From Nageia nagi (lineage: Eukaryota > Pinophyta), in contig JBITNC010000001.1 of the NCBI GenBank assembly GCA_050084985.1, positions 145,948,001-146,012,000 of the forward strand: a stretch of 64,000 nt of DNA, read 5' to 3'. Of the stretch, positions 11,781 through 21,698 are shown in pieces. Under the pieces are notes generated by a model. That model saw only the letters and a program-made list of their open reading frames with translations. It had not been told where the DNA came from and made no database searches. Within the stretch, counting starts at the first letter, position 1. Every line of letters starts with the position of its first letter. Both the position numbers and the translations under genes were made by a program.

Positions 11781-13110
11781 AAAGTTCTATATTGGGACCT
11801 TCGAGAGTGGTGTGGATTTAAATATTGAATATCTATGGGAGGTGGAAGGGAATAATCACTAAATATCATCAAACTTTGTGGATGTGATCAAGAAGCATGA
11901 ATGAAAGGGTCATATCACCTCACATCATGTGTAAGATAGTCCATGAGTTTTTGGGGATTATGTGGTAAATCATTTCTCAATATGGCTAACATGATAGAAG
12001 GGAATGTGCTGGAGGATATCCTGATCATGATGCATGCTAAAGTGAGGATTGAACATATGAAGGGTGGAGAGACTAGCATCAAGCTTTAAGAAAATCTATC
12101 TAGAGAAGGACTTCAACTATGGTTATGGTAGGGTTTTTACATCATATGTAGAGAGATTTAATGCTAATGGTAGAACATAGAGTAAGAGAGTCTAATAGGG
12201 GCATAAGGAATTATACCCATAATGGTTTAAGCTCTTAGTTGACAACAATGTTCAGGAGGTGTTGAACAATACCAAATATTAGATTTTCCTATATATTTTT
12301 GAAGGTTATGATATCATAGTGTGCCACCAAATGGTGAGTAGTTTGGTGAAAGGTTGTGTGATGATGGGTACATTCATGTTTGAGATTTTATTGGTAGTGT
12401 TGATGAAGATTTCAAGTTTATTGGATGATGGACTAGAAATTTAGAGGGATAAATGCCCTCAACAAACTAAATTAGACTTCTTCACCACCAATGAGAAGGT
12501 AGCATGAGATGGAAAGTACATCTTGAGGAAAGGATTACCTTAACCTTGGACAACAATAGTAGGCACAATCATGAATTACATTACATTTGATACTCGAATG
12601 ACTTAGGGTAAGAGGATATAATCTTGTGATCCCAATTCACATGCATTGGAAGAAAAGGGTTAATGTACTTTACTTATTATTCAAGGAAATTTAGAAGGTT
12701 GCAAAGTACATCCAAATACATGGAAGAAAACCAAGTTTTGATGGGGGGTTAGGATGATTTCTTACCTATTTTGAAGCATGTGATGAAACATGGTACTGAT
12801 ATGGGTGTGTCAGGAGGTAGTTGTAAGCATAAGAATGTGAAGGAGAATGAAGGAGGGTGGTACAGATCATAACAAAAAAGCAAATTGTATACTAAAGAGA
12901 AGTCAAATGATTCTTAAGAAATTACTTCCCCTTCCTCACCAGTTGGAAGTTTGACCAAAAGTTTGATGAAGAAGGTCCAAATGAGTAGAGGCATTCTACT
13001 CAAGAAGATAAGATTGCTACGAGGAAAACTACTAATAGGGCTTAATAGTATCAACACCCAAGTGGACAAGCTCCAATATCATGTCTATGAGGAGTTGGAT
13101 GTTTAAACTT
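11781..13110 (+). pseudogene. Unrecognised decayed coding block
   Basis: On the plus strand, stop-interrupted segments keep a coding look over about 1.3 kb. Examples are LDDGLEI and PQQTKLDFFTTNEKVA (about 12,420-12,510), LPQPWTT-like text, then FTYYSRKFRRLQSTSKYMEE (about 12,672-12,731). A final segment of SLMKKVQMSRGILLKKI and INTQVDKLQYHVYEELDV (about 12,960-13,105) could form a coiled coil. G+C is a little higher than in the flanks. The order (body, basic segment, coiled-coil tail) resembles uncharacterised repeat-associated proteins of large plant genomes, but I cannot name a family or function. Stops and shifts occur about every 50-80 codons. Confidence 0.3.
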
Positions 13111-13398
13111 TAGTTTGTTACTGATGCCTATTTTTTATAGGAAAGGAATCAATTAAGTATTATGCGTTTATAAGGCCAATGTTATGTAGGATGGTTATCA
13201 TTTGGTATAGTCATAGTATTATGATACTAAGATTTTTTTATTTATTTGGTTATTTAATGATTAAATCAAGATGTGATTATAATTGGATTATTAGTTCCAT
13301 CCAAAAACCACCTCTAATATATACATGAATAAATACAAATACAAATAAAAGGAAAAATAAATATATGAATAAATATGGATTAGGAAAAACTCTATTTA

Positions 13399-13401
<3 letters not shown>

Positions 13402-13441
<40 letters not shown>

Positions 13442-13816
13442 TTGAATATAAATATATATAATTCAAATTAATTAAAAAAATATATAACAAATTATTACTC
13501 CATAGGCATCCCTTTTGAACTTTTTAAGCTCATTTTGAAATCCACCACTAAGAATTGATTAGAGGGCTGGCTGAAGATGAAATGTATTTTAACCATGGGA
13601 TCTATGATGATTTGGCACTTATATATATATATATAATTGAGTATAAATATATATAATTTAAATTAATAAAAATAAAATATAACAAATTATTACACCATTG
13701 GCATCCCCTTTGAACTTTTTAAGCTCATTTTGAAATCCACCATTGAGAATTGATTAGAGAGCTACCTAATGATGAAATGTATTTTAACCTTAGGATCTAT
13801 GATGATTTAGCACTTA
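13402..13816. repeat. Tandem duplication of about 200 bp with (TA)n
   Basis: Two direct copies lie side by side. Each has a (TA)n run (13,402-13,439 and about 13,619-13,635), then AT-rich sequence, then a conserved 130-bp block. The block contains TGAACTTTTTAAGCTCATTT and GATGAAATGTATTTTAACC and ends GGATCTATGATGATTT(G/A)GCACTTA. The period is about 196-200 bp. The copies differ by scattered substitutions and by TA length. Confidence 0.8.
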
Positions 13817-13889
13817 TTTGATCTTTGGTCATTATACAGTTAATGCTAGCATGCTGCTTTTTGTTCTCCACTTGTTATACTGTTAATAC

Positions 13890-13945
13890 TAGCAAAGAGT
13901 GGATGACTAACCCTAGAAGAGAGTGGATGATTAACCCTAGGATTG
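13890..13945. repeat. Short tandem duplication, 24-bp period
   Basis: AGAGTGGATGA(C/T)TAACCCTAG occurs twice in direct succession at about 13,894 and 13,918. Confidence 0.6.
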
Positions 13946-14098
13946 CAGGTTTGTTACATCCACTAACTTAGGAAGCAATATTTCATCCACTAACTTTGGT
14001 TTGATAAAAAATTAAAAAAAACAAAGGAGAAGCAACATATGCTCCACCAAAAGTGAACAATAGAAGTGACCAAAAGTGAAATAAGTAACAAAATGAGT

Positions 14099-14186
14099 GA
14101 GAAGAAGTGAGCAATAGGAGACACAAAGGAGCAAAAGAAAGTGAGAAGAAGTCTACAATAGGAGACACAAGGGAGCAAAGGAGCTA
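14099..14186. repeat. Tandem duplication, 43-bp period
   Basis: GAGAAGAAGT followed by CAATAGGAGACACAA and GGAGCAAA occurs at 14,099 and again at 14,142. A looser third relative lies just upstream (about 14,058). The stretch is purine-rich. It lies 3' of the terpene synthase pseudogene on that gene's strand. Confidence 0.55.
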
Positions 14187-14399
14187 ACATCATAAAGTAA
14201 GGTTTCAATGCAACTTTTCAGTTTCTATATATGAATATGAGATGGTTAGTTCAATTTTTTGATGAAAAGCTTGCATAATACTTTTTCAACATGAAAAATA
14301 TTTAATTGATTAAAAAAAAAGAATGATAATTAAGAATTTGAAAACATAGAATTAGACAAAGGATGTTGATTAATCCAATAAAATTTCATAATAACCAAG

Positions 14400-14560
14400 G
14401 GAATCATAGAATAAAATCTATATCCCTTATCATATAACATGGCCAATTGCTATACATTAACAAACATTGCATTAGAAAAGAATGGAGCCATCTCCCTCTA
14501 CATGACTTCGTAGATGTGGTATAGCACTTCTTTTTCCCACACTTGCCCATGGTCTCTCTA
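14400..14560 (-). pseudogene. Terpene synthase last-exon fragment, beyond the insertion
   Basis: Minus-strand continuation of the terpene synthase exon cut by the copia element. Reading from the insertion point it gives WEKEVLYHIYEVM (about 14,535-14,497), then REMAPFFSNAMFVNV and LAMLYDKGYRFYSM. These match the class I synthase C-terminus, where the usual pattern is S-E-E-E-A-L-x-H-I/V-Y-x-x-M followed by a helix and L-F-Y-x-x-G-D-G-F/Y. Two in-frame TAG stops and one frameshift against the first exon half are present. Together with 20,123-20,171 it forms one exon. The 5-bp duplication CTCTA/CTCTC at the breakpoint shows that the separation is due to the insertion. Confidence 0.65.
14556..14560. 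repeat. 5' target site duplication of copia element 1
   Basis: CTCTA here, against CTCTC at 20,123-20,127: four of five bases agree. This is the normal 5-bp duplication for Ty1/copia integration with one later change. Confidence 0.6.
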
Positions 14561-14748
14561 TTAAAACCATAATCTTATGGTATTTACAAATAAATTGACA
14601 TGTGTCTATCTTAGGCTAACTAGTTTATTAGTTAGTTAGGTTAGTTTAGTTAATTTTTATTTTTAGCAAAGTTATTTACATTATCCTTTTATAAATATTG
14701 TAACACTTTTTTAGGTTAATTGATTTGGAGTTTATGATCAAACCTGCA
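14561..14748 (+). repeat. 5' LTR of copia 1 (188 bp)
   Basis: Begins TTAAAACCATAATC (the 3' copy has the canonical TG start) and ends CCTGCA. Short LTRs of this size are usual for several plant copia lineages. It aligns end to end with 19,933-20,122. Confidence 0.88.
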
Positions 14749-14749
14749 T

Positions 14750-14757
14750 TGGTATCA
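14750..14757 (+). promoter_or_regulatory. Primer-binding site of copia 1
   Basis: TGGTATCA one base after the LTR end, complementary to the 3' end of initiator tRNA-Met, the common primer of plant copia elements. Confidence 0.85.
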
Positions 14758-15130
14758 AGGTAGGGTTAAAAGAAACTCCATGTTTTGCATGCTTGTTCCT
14801 TTGTTCATGATAGATTTGTCTTTCACGTACATTGTCTATTGAGGTGGCTTCATTACATGCAGATTTGAAGGAACATTATATATTGAAGGTATAAGAGTAC
14901 TTTGAAGCATTTTAAAATATTTTAATTTTATATTAAAATATTTTTTTCTTTACATATTTTTGGAGTAATAAGGTATATTTTGGACCATTATTATATGATC
15001 CCAAGGATGTCATTCTACGATTCCATAAATTCTAGAAAATGAGGATCCAAAAACTTTTGATGAAGATTTTCATGTCTATGGTATAAATACAATTTTACAT
15101 GATCTCTAACAAATAGTAATTTAACATTAA

Positions 15131-15526
15131 CTTATTTCTAAGTACAACCCACCAGCCCTACAGATTGATTACAAAGCTAACTTTGAAGATAATGACTATT
15201 TTGATTGTGTACCCATTCTAAGTGATAGCGATGACAATGAACCAAAAGAACTTCTAGCAAATTCTAGTGAAGAATACACACCAACACCAGAGCCACCTAA
15301 ATTCATTATTCTTAGTGATAGTGAAGAATTTGAAGAATCTCATTCTGATTTTGAATTTTGGGTATTCATAGTATCACTAATTCAGCCACTTGCTCCAAAG
15401 ATAATCATTGTTAGTAATGATGGTGATGTCGATAATTTTGATCCAAAAGATATCAGTTACCCTATGGCAGTTGATCAACAAATTGGTGAGCAAGTTAATT
15501 ATTTATGGATTGAATTGGATATGTAA
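15131..15526 (+). CDS. Acidic extra frame between primer site and gag
   Basis: An uninterrupted 131-codon frame without an early ATG, bounded by a TAA at 15,128 and ended by the TAA at 15,524. The product would be strongly acidic and holds a threefold-repeated motif: VPILSDSDD, FIILSDSEE and KIIIVSNDGD. The frame opens just after an AG (ATTTCTAAG), so it could be entered by splicing; this is inference. Standard plant copia elements have a single gag-pol frame, and I do not recognise this part. An untranslated leader that is open by chance is possible, but 131 codons without a stop in 65-70% AT DNA, in an element where gag and pol are full of stops, makes chance less likely. Confidence 0.45.
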   Translation, partial: LISKYNPPALQIDYKANFEDNDYFDCVPILSDSDDNEPKELLANSSEEYTPTPEPPKFIILSDSEEFEESHSDFEFWVFIVSLIQPLAPKIIIVSNDGDVDNFDPKDISYPMAVDQQIGEQVNYLWIELDM

Positions 15527-15663
15527 ATCTTCTTATACATACTCATGCTCATTTTTTGTAGTAATTAAGCAAAGAAGTTTCTTATTTTATACAAGAAAGA
15601 TTGTGTTTCAAGTTACTTCTTCAGATATCTTTTAAGGTTAACAATTTTTTAGTTTATTCAAGA

Positions 15664-16560
15664 TGCATTCCTTAGTAACCATAATTGAAGTTATTTTGAT
15701 GGGACAATCCAATCAGTCTGAGTGGTATCAAAAGATTAAGCACACACTAATATTCAATGATTTTTGGGAGGGTGTATGTGATGGTGACATTGAACCCACT
15801 CCACTAATTGATGACAAGAGCTTATAGTTTGGAACATGAAGAATTGTAAAGTGTATGCCCTAATAGTAGCCTCTATCAGTGAAGAGGTACATAGGCATAT
15901 CACTTCAATTGATGATGCTTGGAATGCACTTGAAACATTGAAAGAGTTATATGACTCTCATTCATTGTTGGAATTGATTCAACTCCAAGTCAAGCTCTTC
16001 AACTTACAATTACAGAATAATGATCCTATGGCACTCATTTCAAAGATTAAATGAATTATGTTTGATATTAAAGCTACTAGTATTACCATAGACATTGCTC
16101 TTGTAGCCTTGATTAAGGCCCTCTATTCAAGCTACTCAACTTATCTTGAATCTTTGCAAGAAACTAGTCAGTTAGGTTCTCTCACATTCAACACCTTAGC
16201 AAAGAAGATTACAGAGCAAGAGAAAGCTTTTGGAAAGAAAAACAATGACACCACTTTTGAATCTTTGGGATTTGCTCAATTAAGAAAGAATACATCTTAT
16301 GATTCTTCTTATGAAGAAAGTAGCAATACAGATCATGGTCTGCAAAATTTCTAAGGAAGGGAGGGTAAAACTCAAGGTAGTCATGGTAACAAAAGTGACA
16401 AGTCCCATATTTTTTGCACTACATGTGAATGAAAGGACCATGAAGCTGCTACATTCACACTCCATGGGAGAAAATTATTGAAAAGGAAGAGTAATAAAGT
16501 GATCAGAGTAAGAACTTTGCATCAACTCATTTCATTATTGCTGAATGTAACATTTGATTT
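15664..16560 (+). pseudogene. Copia 1 gag (capsid and degraded zinc knuckle)
   Basis: Starts at the ATG at 15,664 (MHSLVTIIEVILMGQSNQSE, then WYQKIKHTLIFNDFW), matching the N-terminal gag pattern of plant copia. After a stop and a one-base shift near 15,835 the frame reads ALIVASISEEVHRHI and DAWNALETLKELYDS, the UBN2-type gag core (A-L/I-x-S-S-I-x-D-E-V ... A-W-x-x-L-x-x-x-Y). A TGA at 16,052 and a shift follow, then LAKKITEQEKAF. Near 16,400-16,440 FCTTCE and KDHEAATF is a damaged CCHC knuckle. The intact product would package element RNA in virus-like particles. Confidence 0.8.
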
Positions 16561-16584
16561 AGTGAAATGCTAAATTTTTGATAT

Positions 16585-19500
16585 GCATCGTGGGAAGATG
16601 CATGGTTTCTTGATACAAGTGTAACATGCCATATGAATTTTAGGAGGTATTTCTTTAAATAAGTAAATGAATACATTTATGGTACAATCTACTTTATAGA
16701 TCGATCAAAATTTAAACCATATGGAATTGGCTCAATCAAGATCAAACTACCAAGTTTTCCAGATTTTTTGCTTTAAAATGTACTTTATCTTACAAAATTA
16801 TAGAGAAATTTTCTTTCCTTTATTCTAGTTCTATAATAAGGACATACCATCAATATATTTGATGATAAGATAAAGATATGATGATCTTCTAACAACAAGG
16901 TTGTTTTGCTTGGTTTGGAGGATGGAAAGCTATTGAAGCTCATTGGCACTTCTATTTGATCAAGGGATTCTGCATTCCTTTCCCATTAAGAAAAAGGTAC
17001 ACTCCCATCCATTCTTTTGTGGTATGCTAGATTTGGATACCTTAATATTGATGACCTATGTATTTTAAAGAAATGAGGTTTTAGTGGTTTGCCTACCATT
17101 GCTAGGAACATTGCCCCTTGTGAAGATTATATCCTAGGAAAGCACCATAAACATTCATTTATAGATTCCTAAAGGAGAATTAGTAGAAAACTTGAAGTAA
17201 TTCATTTTGATTTGTGTAGTCCATTTTTTGTTTTTTCTATAGCTGGTAATAGATATATTATGACCTACATTGATGATTACTTTTAGATGTCTTGGGTTTA
17301 TTTCATAAAACATTAGTCTAAAGATTTTTCCAAATTCAAAGATTTTTATATGAGAATTGAAAATGAAGGCTATACTAGTATAGGTAATCTTCATTCTGAA
17401 AATGGGGGGAATATACTTCAAATGACCTCAAATCTTAGTTACAACAACATGGGATTAAACATTAGACCATTGTTCCATATAACTTGCAACAAAATGGTGT
17501 TGTAAAAAGATTGATTAAAACCCTATTGAATATGGTATGTGCAATGATATTCTTCAAGAATATCAAAATCATATTTTGGGATGATGTAGTTTAATGTGCT
17601 ACTTATTCAAAAAACAAATGTCATTTTCATGCTCTCAAGGATATGACTCCATTCAAAATGTGGTTTGGTGGTGTTCCTTTCATGTGTTATCTTAGGATTT
17701 TTGGTTCCACAATGGACTTATTCCTAAGGAATAATGTAGCAAGCTTGATGCTAGGATTCAAAAGTGTATTTTCTTGGGTTATTTAGACACAACAAAGGGA
17801 TACAAGCTTTATGATGAGGTAAACAAGATGTTTCTCTTTGCTAAAGATGTATGTTTTCTTGAATTTTATAGGAGTGACAATGATGTTGAGCAATAGCTTG
17901 ATCACCTTGATTGGTTTACCGACAAAAAGCATTATTTTGAAGTTGATTATGAAATTTTAAATCTTATAGGGGGAATTCCTATCTTGGATCAAAATTTGGA
18001 ATTTTACCACTAGTTCCTAAAAAATAAACACCAAATGTACCCCCTCTAATAGGTTCTTCCAATTCATTAGTTCTAGTACTTGAGAGTTGGTTGGATAATG
18101 TGATTGAAGGGATTGATCAATTGAGTCTTGATGGAAGTGAAGTTCCACCTCAATTGAGTGATCAATTAGAATAGTTAGAGAAGATTCCAAAGTGGGCCTC
18201 AAGAACACTTGAAAGTGTTCATCTTGACAAAATGGGGATGATAGGAACTCAAAGTTACTACAGTGGAACACAAGGAAGTGGAGCAGTAGAAGATTCAGTT
18301 TCAGGTGATGAAAATAATGATGATATTTTTATTGATGATCTAAAATATAATATTAATATGGAATTGAATTATTTTGCTGATTTTGAGTCATCTTCCTTCA
18401 AAGAAGCTATTTCTCATGATGCTTGGATAGAAGCCATGAAGAAAGAGTATGATACTCTCATCAAGAATGGGACATGGAAGTTGGTAGATCCTCCATATGG
18501 AACCAGACCTATTAGATGCAAGTGGGTTTAAAAGAATAAGTATAAATCAGATGTCTCACTTGATAAAAATAAAATGAGGCTTATTACAAATGGTTTTGCA
18601 TAGAGAGAAGGCATTGACTATGATGAGACTTTTTCTCCTACAGCCAAATGGGATACCATTCATTCTTTATTGGCTATGTTTGCTCAGCATGCATGGAAGG
18701 TTCATCACATGGATATGAAGATGGCTTTCCTAAATGGTGATCTAAAAGAGAATGTTTACATTATGTAACTAGAGGGATTTGCAGTTAATGGTCAAAAGCA
18801 TAAGGTATTCAAGCTTATCAAGTACTTTGAATGGATTGAAGCAAGCTCCTCATGCATAGTTTGAAAAGCTTATTGAATATCTTTTGAAGTTGAATTTCAA
18901 GCACTACAACCTTGACGATGCAACATTGTTTGTTAAGAAATTTAGCAACATTGTTATATATCTAGTAGTGTATGTAGATGATCTATTGATTATAGGGAAC
19001 AATGAGAGATATATAGCATTTGTGAAACAAGAATTGAAGAAAGGATTTGAAATGATAGATATGGACCTACTTCACTACTATTTGGATGTTGAAGTGAATC
19101 AAACATCAAGTTATATTTTTATTTCACAAAACAAGTACATTGTAGAGTTGTTGAATAGATTTGGTATGGAAGATTGTAATCCTTTCTATGCTAATCAAAT
19201 AGAACTTAAAGTTGAAATTAGTTGAGGAAAATCAATTTGAGGATGCTACTAAATTCAAATAGTTAATAGGAAGTCTCATTTATCTAACAAAAACCATACC
19301 AAATATTTCATTCATGGTTGGAATTCTTTCTCAATTTATGCACGTACCTTGTGAAGGCCATTGGTTAGTAGCAAAGAGAGTTCTTCCATATTTGAAAGGA
19401 ACTCAAAATTTTGGGCTAAAATATTAAAAGGTTAGAGATTTTAAACTACTTGGATATTCTGATTCAAACTTTGTTGGTGATAAGAAAAATTGAGTTTCAA

Positions 19501-19900
19501 CTTTCGAATATCTTGTGAGTCTTGGATCAACAACTATTTCTTAGAGATCATGAAAATAATTAGTTCCAGCAGATTCCACCACTATGGTAGAATATGTGAT
19601 TGCTACAGAGGCAACAAAAGAAATTGTGTAGCTTAAGAAAATACTAGAATATTTGTAGGAGAAAAAAGTACTTCCAACTTTGCTTTTCATCAATAATACT
19701 TTTGCAATCAAATTGACCAAGAATCCAAGGTTTCATGATAAACAAAAAGCATATCAATACAAAGTATCATTTGATTTGATATCATGTAGAGATCAGGACA
19801 ATTTGGGTAAAATGTTTTTCCAGTGAAGAACAAATCTCAGACATCTTCACCAAGACGCTTGAAAGAGAGAAGTTTGAGAAGTTTAAAACAATGCTCAAAC
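16585..19900 (+). pseudogene. Copia 1 pol: PR, INT, RT, RNase H
   Basis: Domains in order. Protease: WFLDTSVTCHM near 16,605, where the family has W-x-L-D-S-G-A-T-x-H-M; the catalytic Asp is kept and the S-G is lost. Integrase: zinc region LWYARFGYLN ... CEDYILGKHHKHSF near 17,020-17,160, then HFDLCSPF, TYIDDY and HSENGG (the second catalytic Asp of R-T-D-N-G-G is Glu). Reverse transcriptase: AWIEAMKKEYDTL and GTWKLVDPP (18,420-18,500), HMDMKMAFLNG (18,710), and an intact active site YVDDLLIIG at about 18,971. RNase H: LLGYSDSNFVGDKK (about 19,450) and TTMVEYVIATEATKE. At least a dozen stops and several shifts occur. Confidence 0.88.
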
Positions 19901-19917
19901 TTACAAATACCCTTCAG

Positions 19918-19932
19918 ATTAAAGGGAGAACG
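19918..19932 (+). promoter_or_regulatory. Polypurine tract of copia 1
   Basis: ATTAAAGGGAGAACG directly before the TG of the 3' LTR. The purine run AAAGGGAGAA is the expected plus-strand primer. Confidence 0.65.
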
Positions 19933-20122
19933 TGAAAACCATAATCTTATGGTATTTGTAAATAAATTGACATGTGTCAATCTTAGGCTAACTAGTTAGT
20001 TAGTTAATTAGGTTAGTTTAGTTAATTTCTATTTTTTTACAATGTTAGTTACATTATCCTTCTATAAATATTGTAACACTTTTTTCAAGTTAATTAATTT
20101 GGAGTTTATTATCAAACTTGCA
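19933..20122 (+). repeat. 3' LTR of copia 1 (190 bp)
   Basis: TGAAAACCATAATC at the start and AACTTGCA at the end. It is roughly 90% identical to the 5' LTR by hand alignment. The central TTAGTTAGTTAATTAGGTTAG tract carries most of the differences. Confidence 0.88.
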
Positions 20123-20171
20123 CTCTCATGTAACACTAAATGGGTGAGGCCTTCCCTCCACCTCCCTTATC
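20123..20171 (-). pseudogene. Terpene synthase exon start, truncated by copia 1
   Basis: Minus strand, directly after a splice acceptor (TTGCAG, AG at 20,173-20,172). The frame reads DKGGGGKASPI, a TAG stop, then CYMRE. Class I terpene synthases of gymnosperms have A/D-E/K-x-G-x-G-E-x-A-S-x-I/V-Q-C-Y-M-K-E at exactly this place, so the TAG replaces the usual Gln. The exon runs into the target duplication and LTR of copia 1 at 20,122 and resumes at 14,560. Confidence 0.75.
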
Positions 20172-20289
20172 CTGCAATTTACCATAACATTTCTCATTCA
20201 AAATACTCAGGAGTAAACCGCACTCTATATATATACTTGGCTGGAATGTGAAAGAGAAATATTTCCAGGAGGACAATGCGATTCAATAC
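20172..20289 (-). other. Terpene synthase intron, 118 bp
   Basis: Minus-strand GT (at 20,289-20,288; context CAG/GTATTG) to AG (20,173-20,172; context TTGCAG/GAT). Phase 0, located right after the N-D-T-K-T-Y-Q metal-binding segment, which is the conserved intron position in plant terpene synthases. Confidence 0.7.
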
Positions 20290-20545
20290 CTGGTAAGTTT
20301 TGGTATCATTGACTAAACGTCCAGTGGAAGCCATGAGATGTAGAAATTTGGATTCGTGGCCTATCTTGCCAAGCACCTTATCGGAAAACACCTCCCCCGT
20401 AAATTGTAAAAGTCTTCTTCTCATAATTTCAATATCAATGCCTACTGTATGATTTTGATCGGTGAAATTCTTCTTTTAATCTTGAGCGTGCAGCAAATAA
20501 GCCTCCAACTCCAAGCATCCGACGAGGAGGAGAAGTTTTGGAATA
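20290..20545 (-). pseudogene. Terpene synthase exon with NSE/DTE-type motif
   Basis: Minus strand. Reads LELEAYLLHAQD, a TAA stop, KKNF, then DQNHTVGIDIEIM, RRRLLQFTGEVFSDKVL, GKIGHESKFLHLMASTGRL and VNDTKTYQ at the exon end (20,316-20,290). This matches conifer diterpene synthases: the pattern E-N-A-S-V-S-I ... F-T-G-E-I/V ... L-x-K-I-x-x-x-S-R/K-F-L/M-x-L-M-x-x-T-G-R-L-V-N-D-T-K-T-Y-Q/E holds in order and spacing. N-D-T-K-T is the second metal-binding site of the class I active centre; the closing Glu normally comes from the next exon, which here starts D-K. The enzyme family converts prenyl diphosphates such as geranylgeranyl diphosphate to cyclic diterpenes. The 5' limit is approximate. 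One in-frame stop. Confidence 0.78.
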
Positions 20546-21181
20546 CACCTTTGCTTTGAATGGCAGAATATACAGATAGAGATAGAGAGCAACATTGAAC
20601 CCCAGGAAATGAGATACGTTGAGGAGGATTTATTTATAATATTTCCTGTTGCACTGCTATATGCTTCTGTTATTGCAACATTTCTTCAAAGTTCTCCCTG
20701 CATTTACAATGACACTTACAGTTACAAATAGGATACACAGTAAAAGAAGTCAGAATTGAAAAAGCAAAATTTTAGTAGAAATAAACACATGCATGTATAA
20801 AAAAAAGGTGGCTGGTGACCTTATTTACAATTTTCGAAAGGATTATTGTGGAATGTTGGTTTACATGGCAACTAATGTTGCAAAATAACAAAACTGAGCT
20901 GGGTTTCTCGCTATTATTGCCCATAGATCAACACTAGAAATAATAAAAATAAATATAGACTTCATAGGAAATAATGAGATATTCAAAATATATGCTTAAA
21001 TTGCAATTATAATGTGATGTTGGATGCGAGACATAAGTGGATTACTAAGGGCATACAGTAGCGCATAATTACCAGAAAGTGCGTGACAGCTTTAGGCACA
21101 GCATCCTGGATATTATTTCTAACAATAAAAATATCCTTACAAGCATACATGTAATAAAAATGTGTGATAAATACTAAATAC

Positions 21182-21379
21182 CTGCCAGACTTTAGACTTG
21201 TTCTTACCCATCAAACAGACTGTGATCTTCCTCATAGCATTTTACGAGTTGGCTGGAATAATACGACACTACACGTTTTGCTTTTTATCTCAACTTAGGT
21301 AGGAGTTATATTAATATCCACTAGATTTTAGAATCAACACTATGAATAAATCATATAAACCTTCCTGTGACACTCAAAC
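21182..21379 (-). pseudogene. Terpene synthase exon between Asp-rich and NSE regions
   Basis: Minus strand. After an AG near 21,374 the frame begins EGLYDS, reaches NLVDINITPT, then EIKSKTCSVVLFQPTRKML, and ends at a GT donor (GGCAG/GTATTT, exon end 21,182). Abietadiene-type synthases have S-E-G-V-K-R-W-D ... L-V-D-x-x-P ... M-K-I-C-F-x-V-L-Y-N-T-x-N-E-I here, with the same order and spacing. Several stops and a frame change against the preceding exon show that it is dead. Confidence 0.55.
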
Positions 21380-21545
21380 AAGTAAACCAATCATTATCGT
21401 CTAGCTATTAAACATTCATCAAAAAATAAAAAGATGTCATCAATCAGCAGAGAAGGGAGGACTTTGGTAAAGTTAATTTGTGAAGTGTGCTTTTCCTTAC
21501 TAATAGTTTACCCTAAAACTGTAAAACGCCATTCTTTGTTCCACA
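21380..21545 (-). pseudogene. Terpene synthase exon with degraded DDxxD region
   Basis: Minus strand. Reads ISKEKHTSQINFTKVLPSLL, then IDDIFLFFDE. Family pattern: A-T-C-R-x-x-Y/F-T-K-I/V-x-x-x-x-x-I/L-L-D-D-I/L-F/Y-D. The two leading Asp codons (21,439-21,441 and 21,436-21,438) remain, but the third Asp of DDxxD is Leu, so the metal-binding motif is broken as well as the frame. Stops follow after ECLIARR. Confidence 0.62.
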
Positions 21546-21698
21546 GTTACCAAGATGTCCATATCACAACGAGCATACAAATGTTTTAGGATATTCGACA
21601 ATAAACCACTCACCTTGTAGAGGAGTAATCGCAGATGGTGAGGGGTCCCTCCCTTGTGAATATGTGATTAAAAACTTTAATAAGAAATCAATTTACGC

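Larger units (their letters stand above)
14561..20122 (+). mobile_element. Ty1/copia LTR retrotransposon 1, full structure
   Basis: A structurally complete but mutated element of about 5.56 kb: 5' LTR, primer-binding site, an extra acidic frame, gag, protease, integrase, reverse transcriptase and RNase H in copia order (integrase before reverse transcriptase), polypurine tract, 3' LTR and a near-perfect target duplication. Stops and frameshifts in every domain make it non-autonomous now. The two LTRs differ at roughly one base in ten by hand count, which points to an old insertion. It lies antisense to the terpene synthase exon that it interrupts. Confidence 0.9.

Noticed and set aside
13983-14208. 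Two overlapping hydrophobic minus-strand frames (61 and 72 codons)
   Set aside because: They read the purine-rich 43-bp tandem repeat in antisense, which gives Leu/Phe/Ser runs. No independent support.
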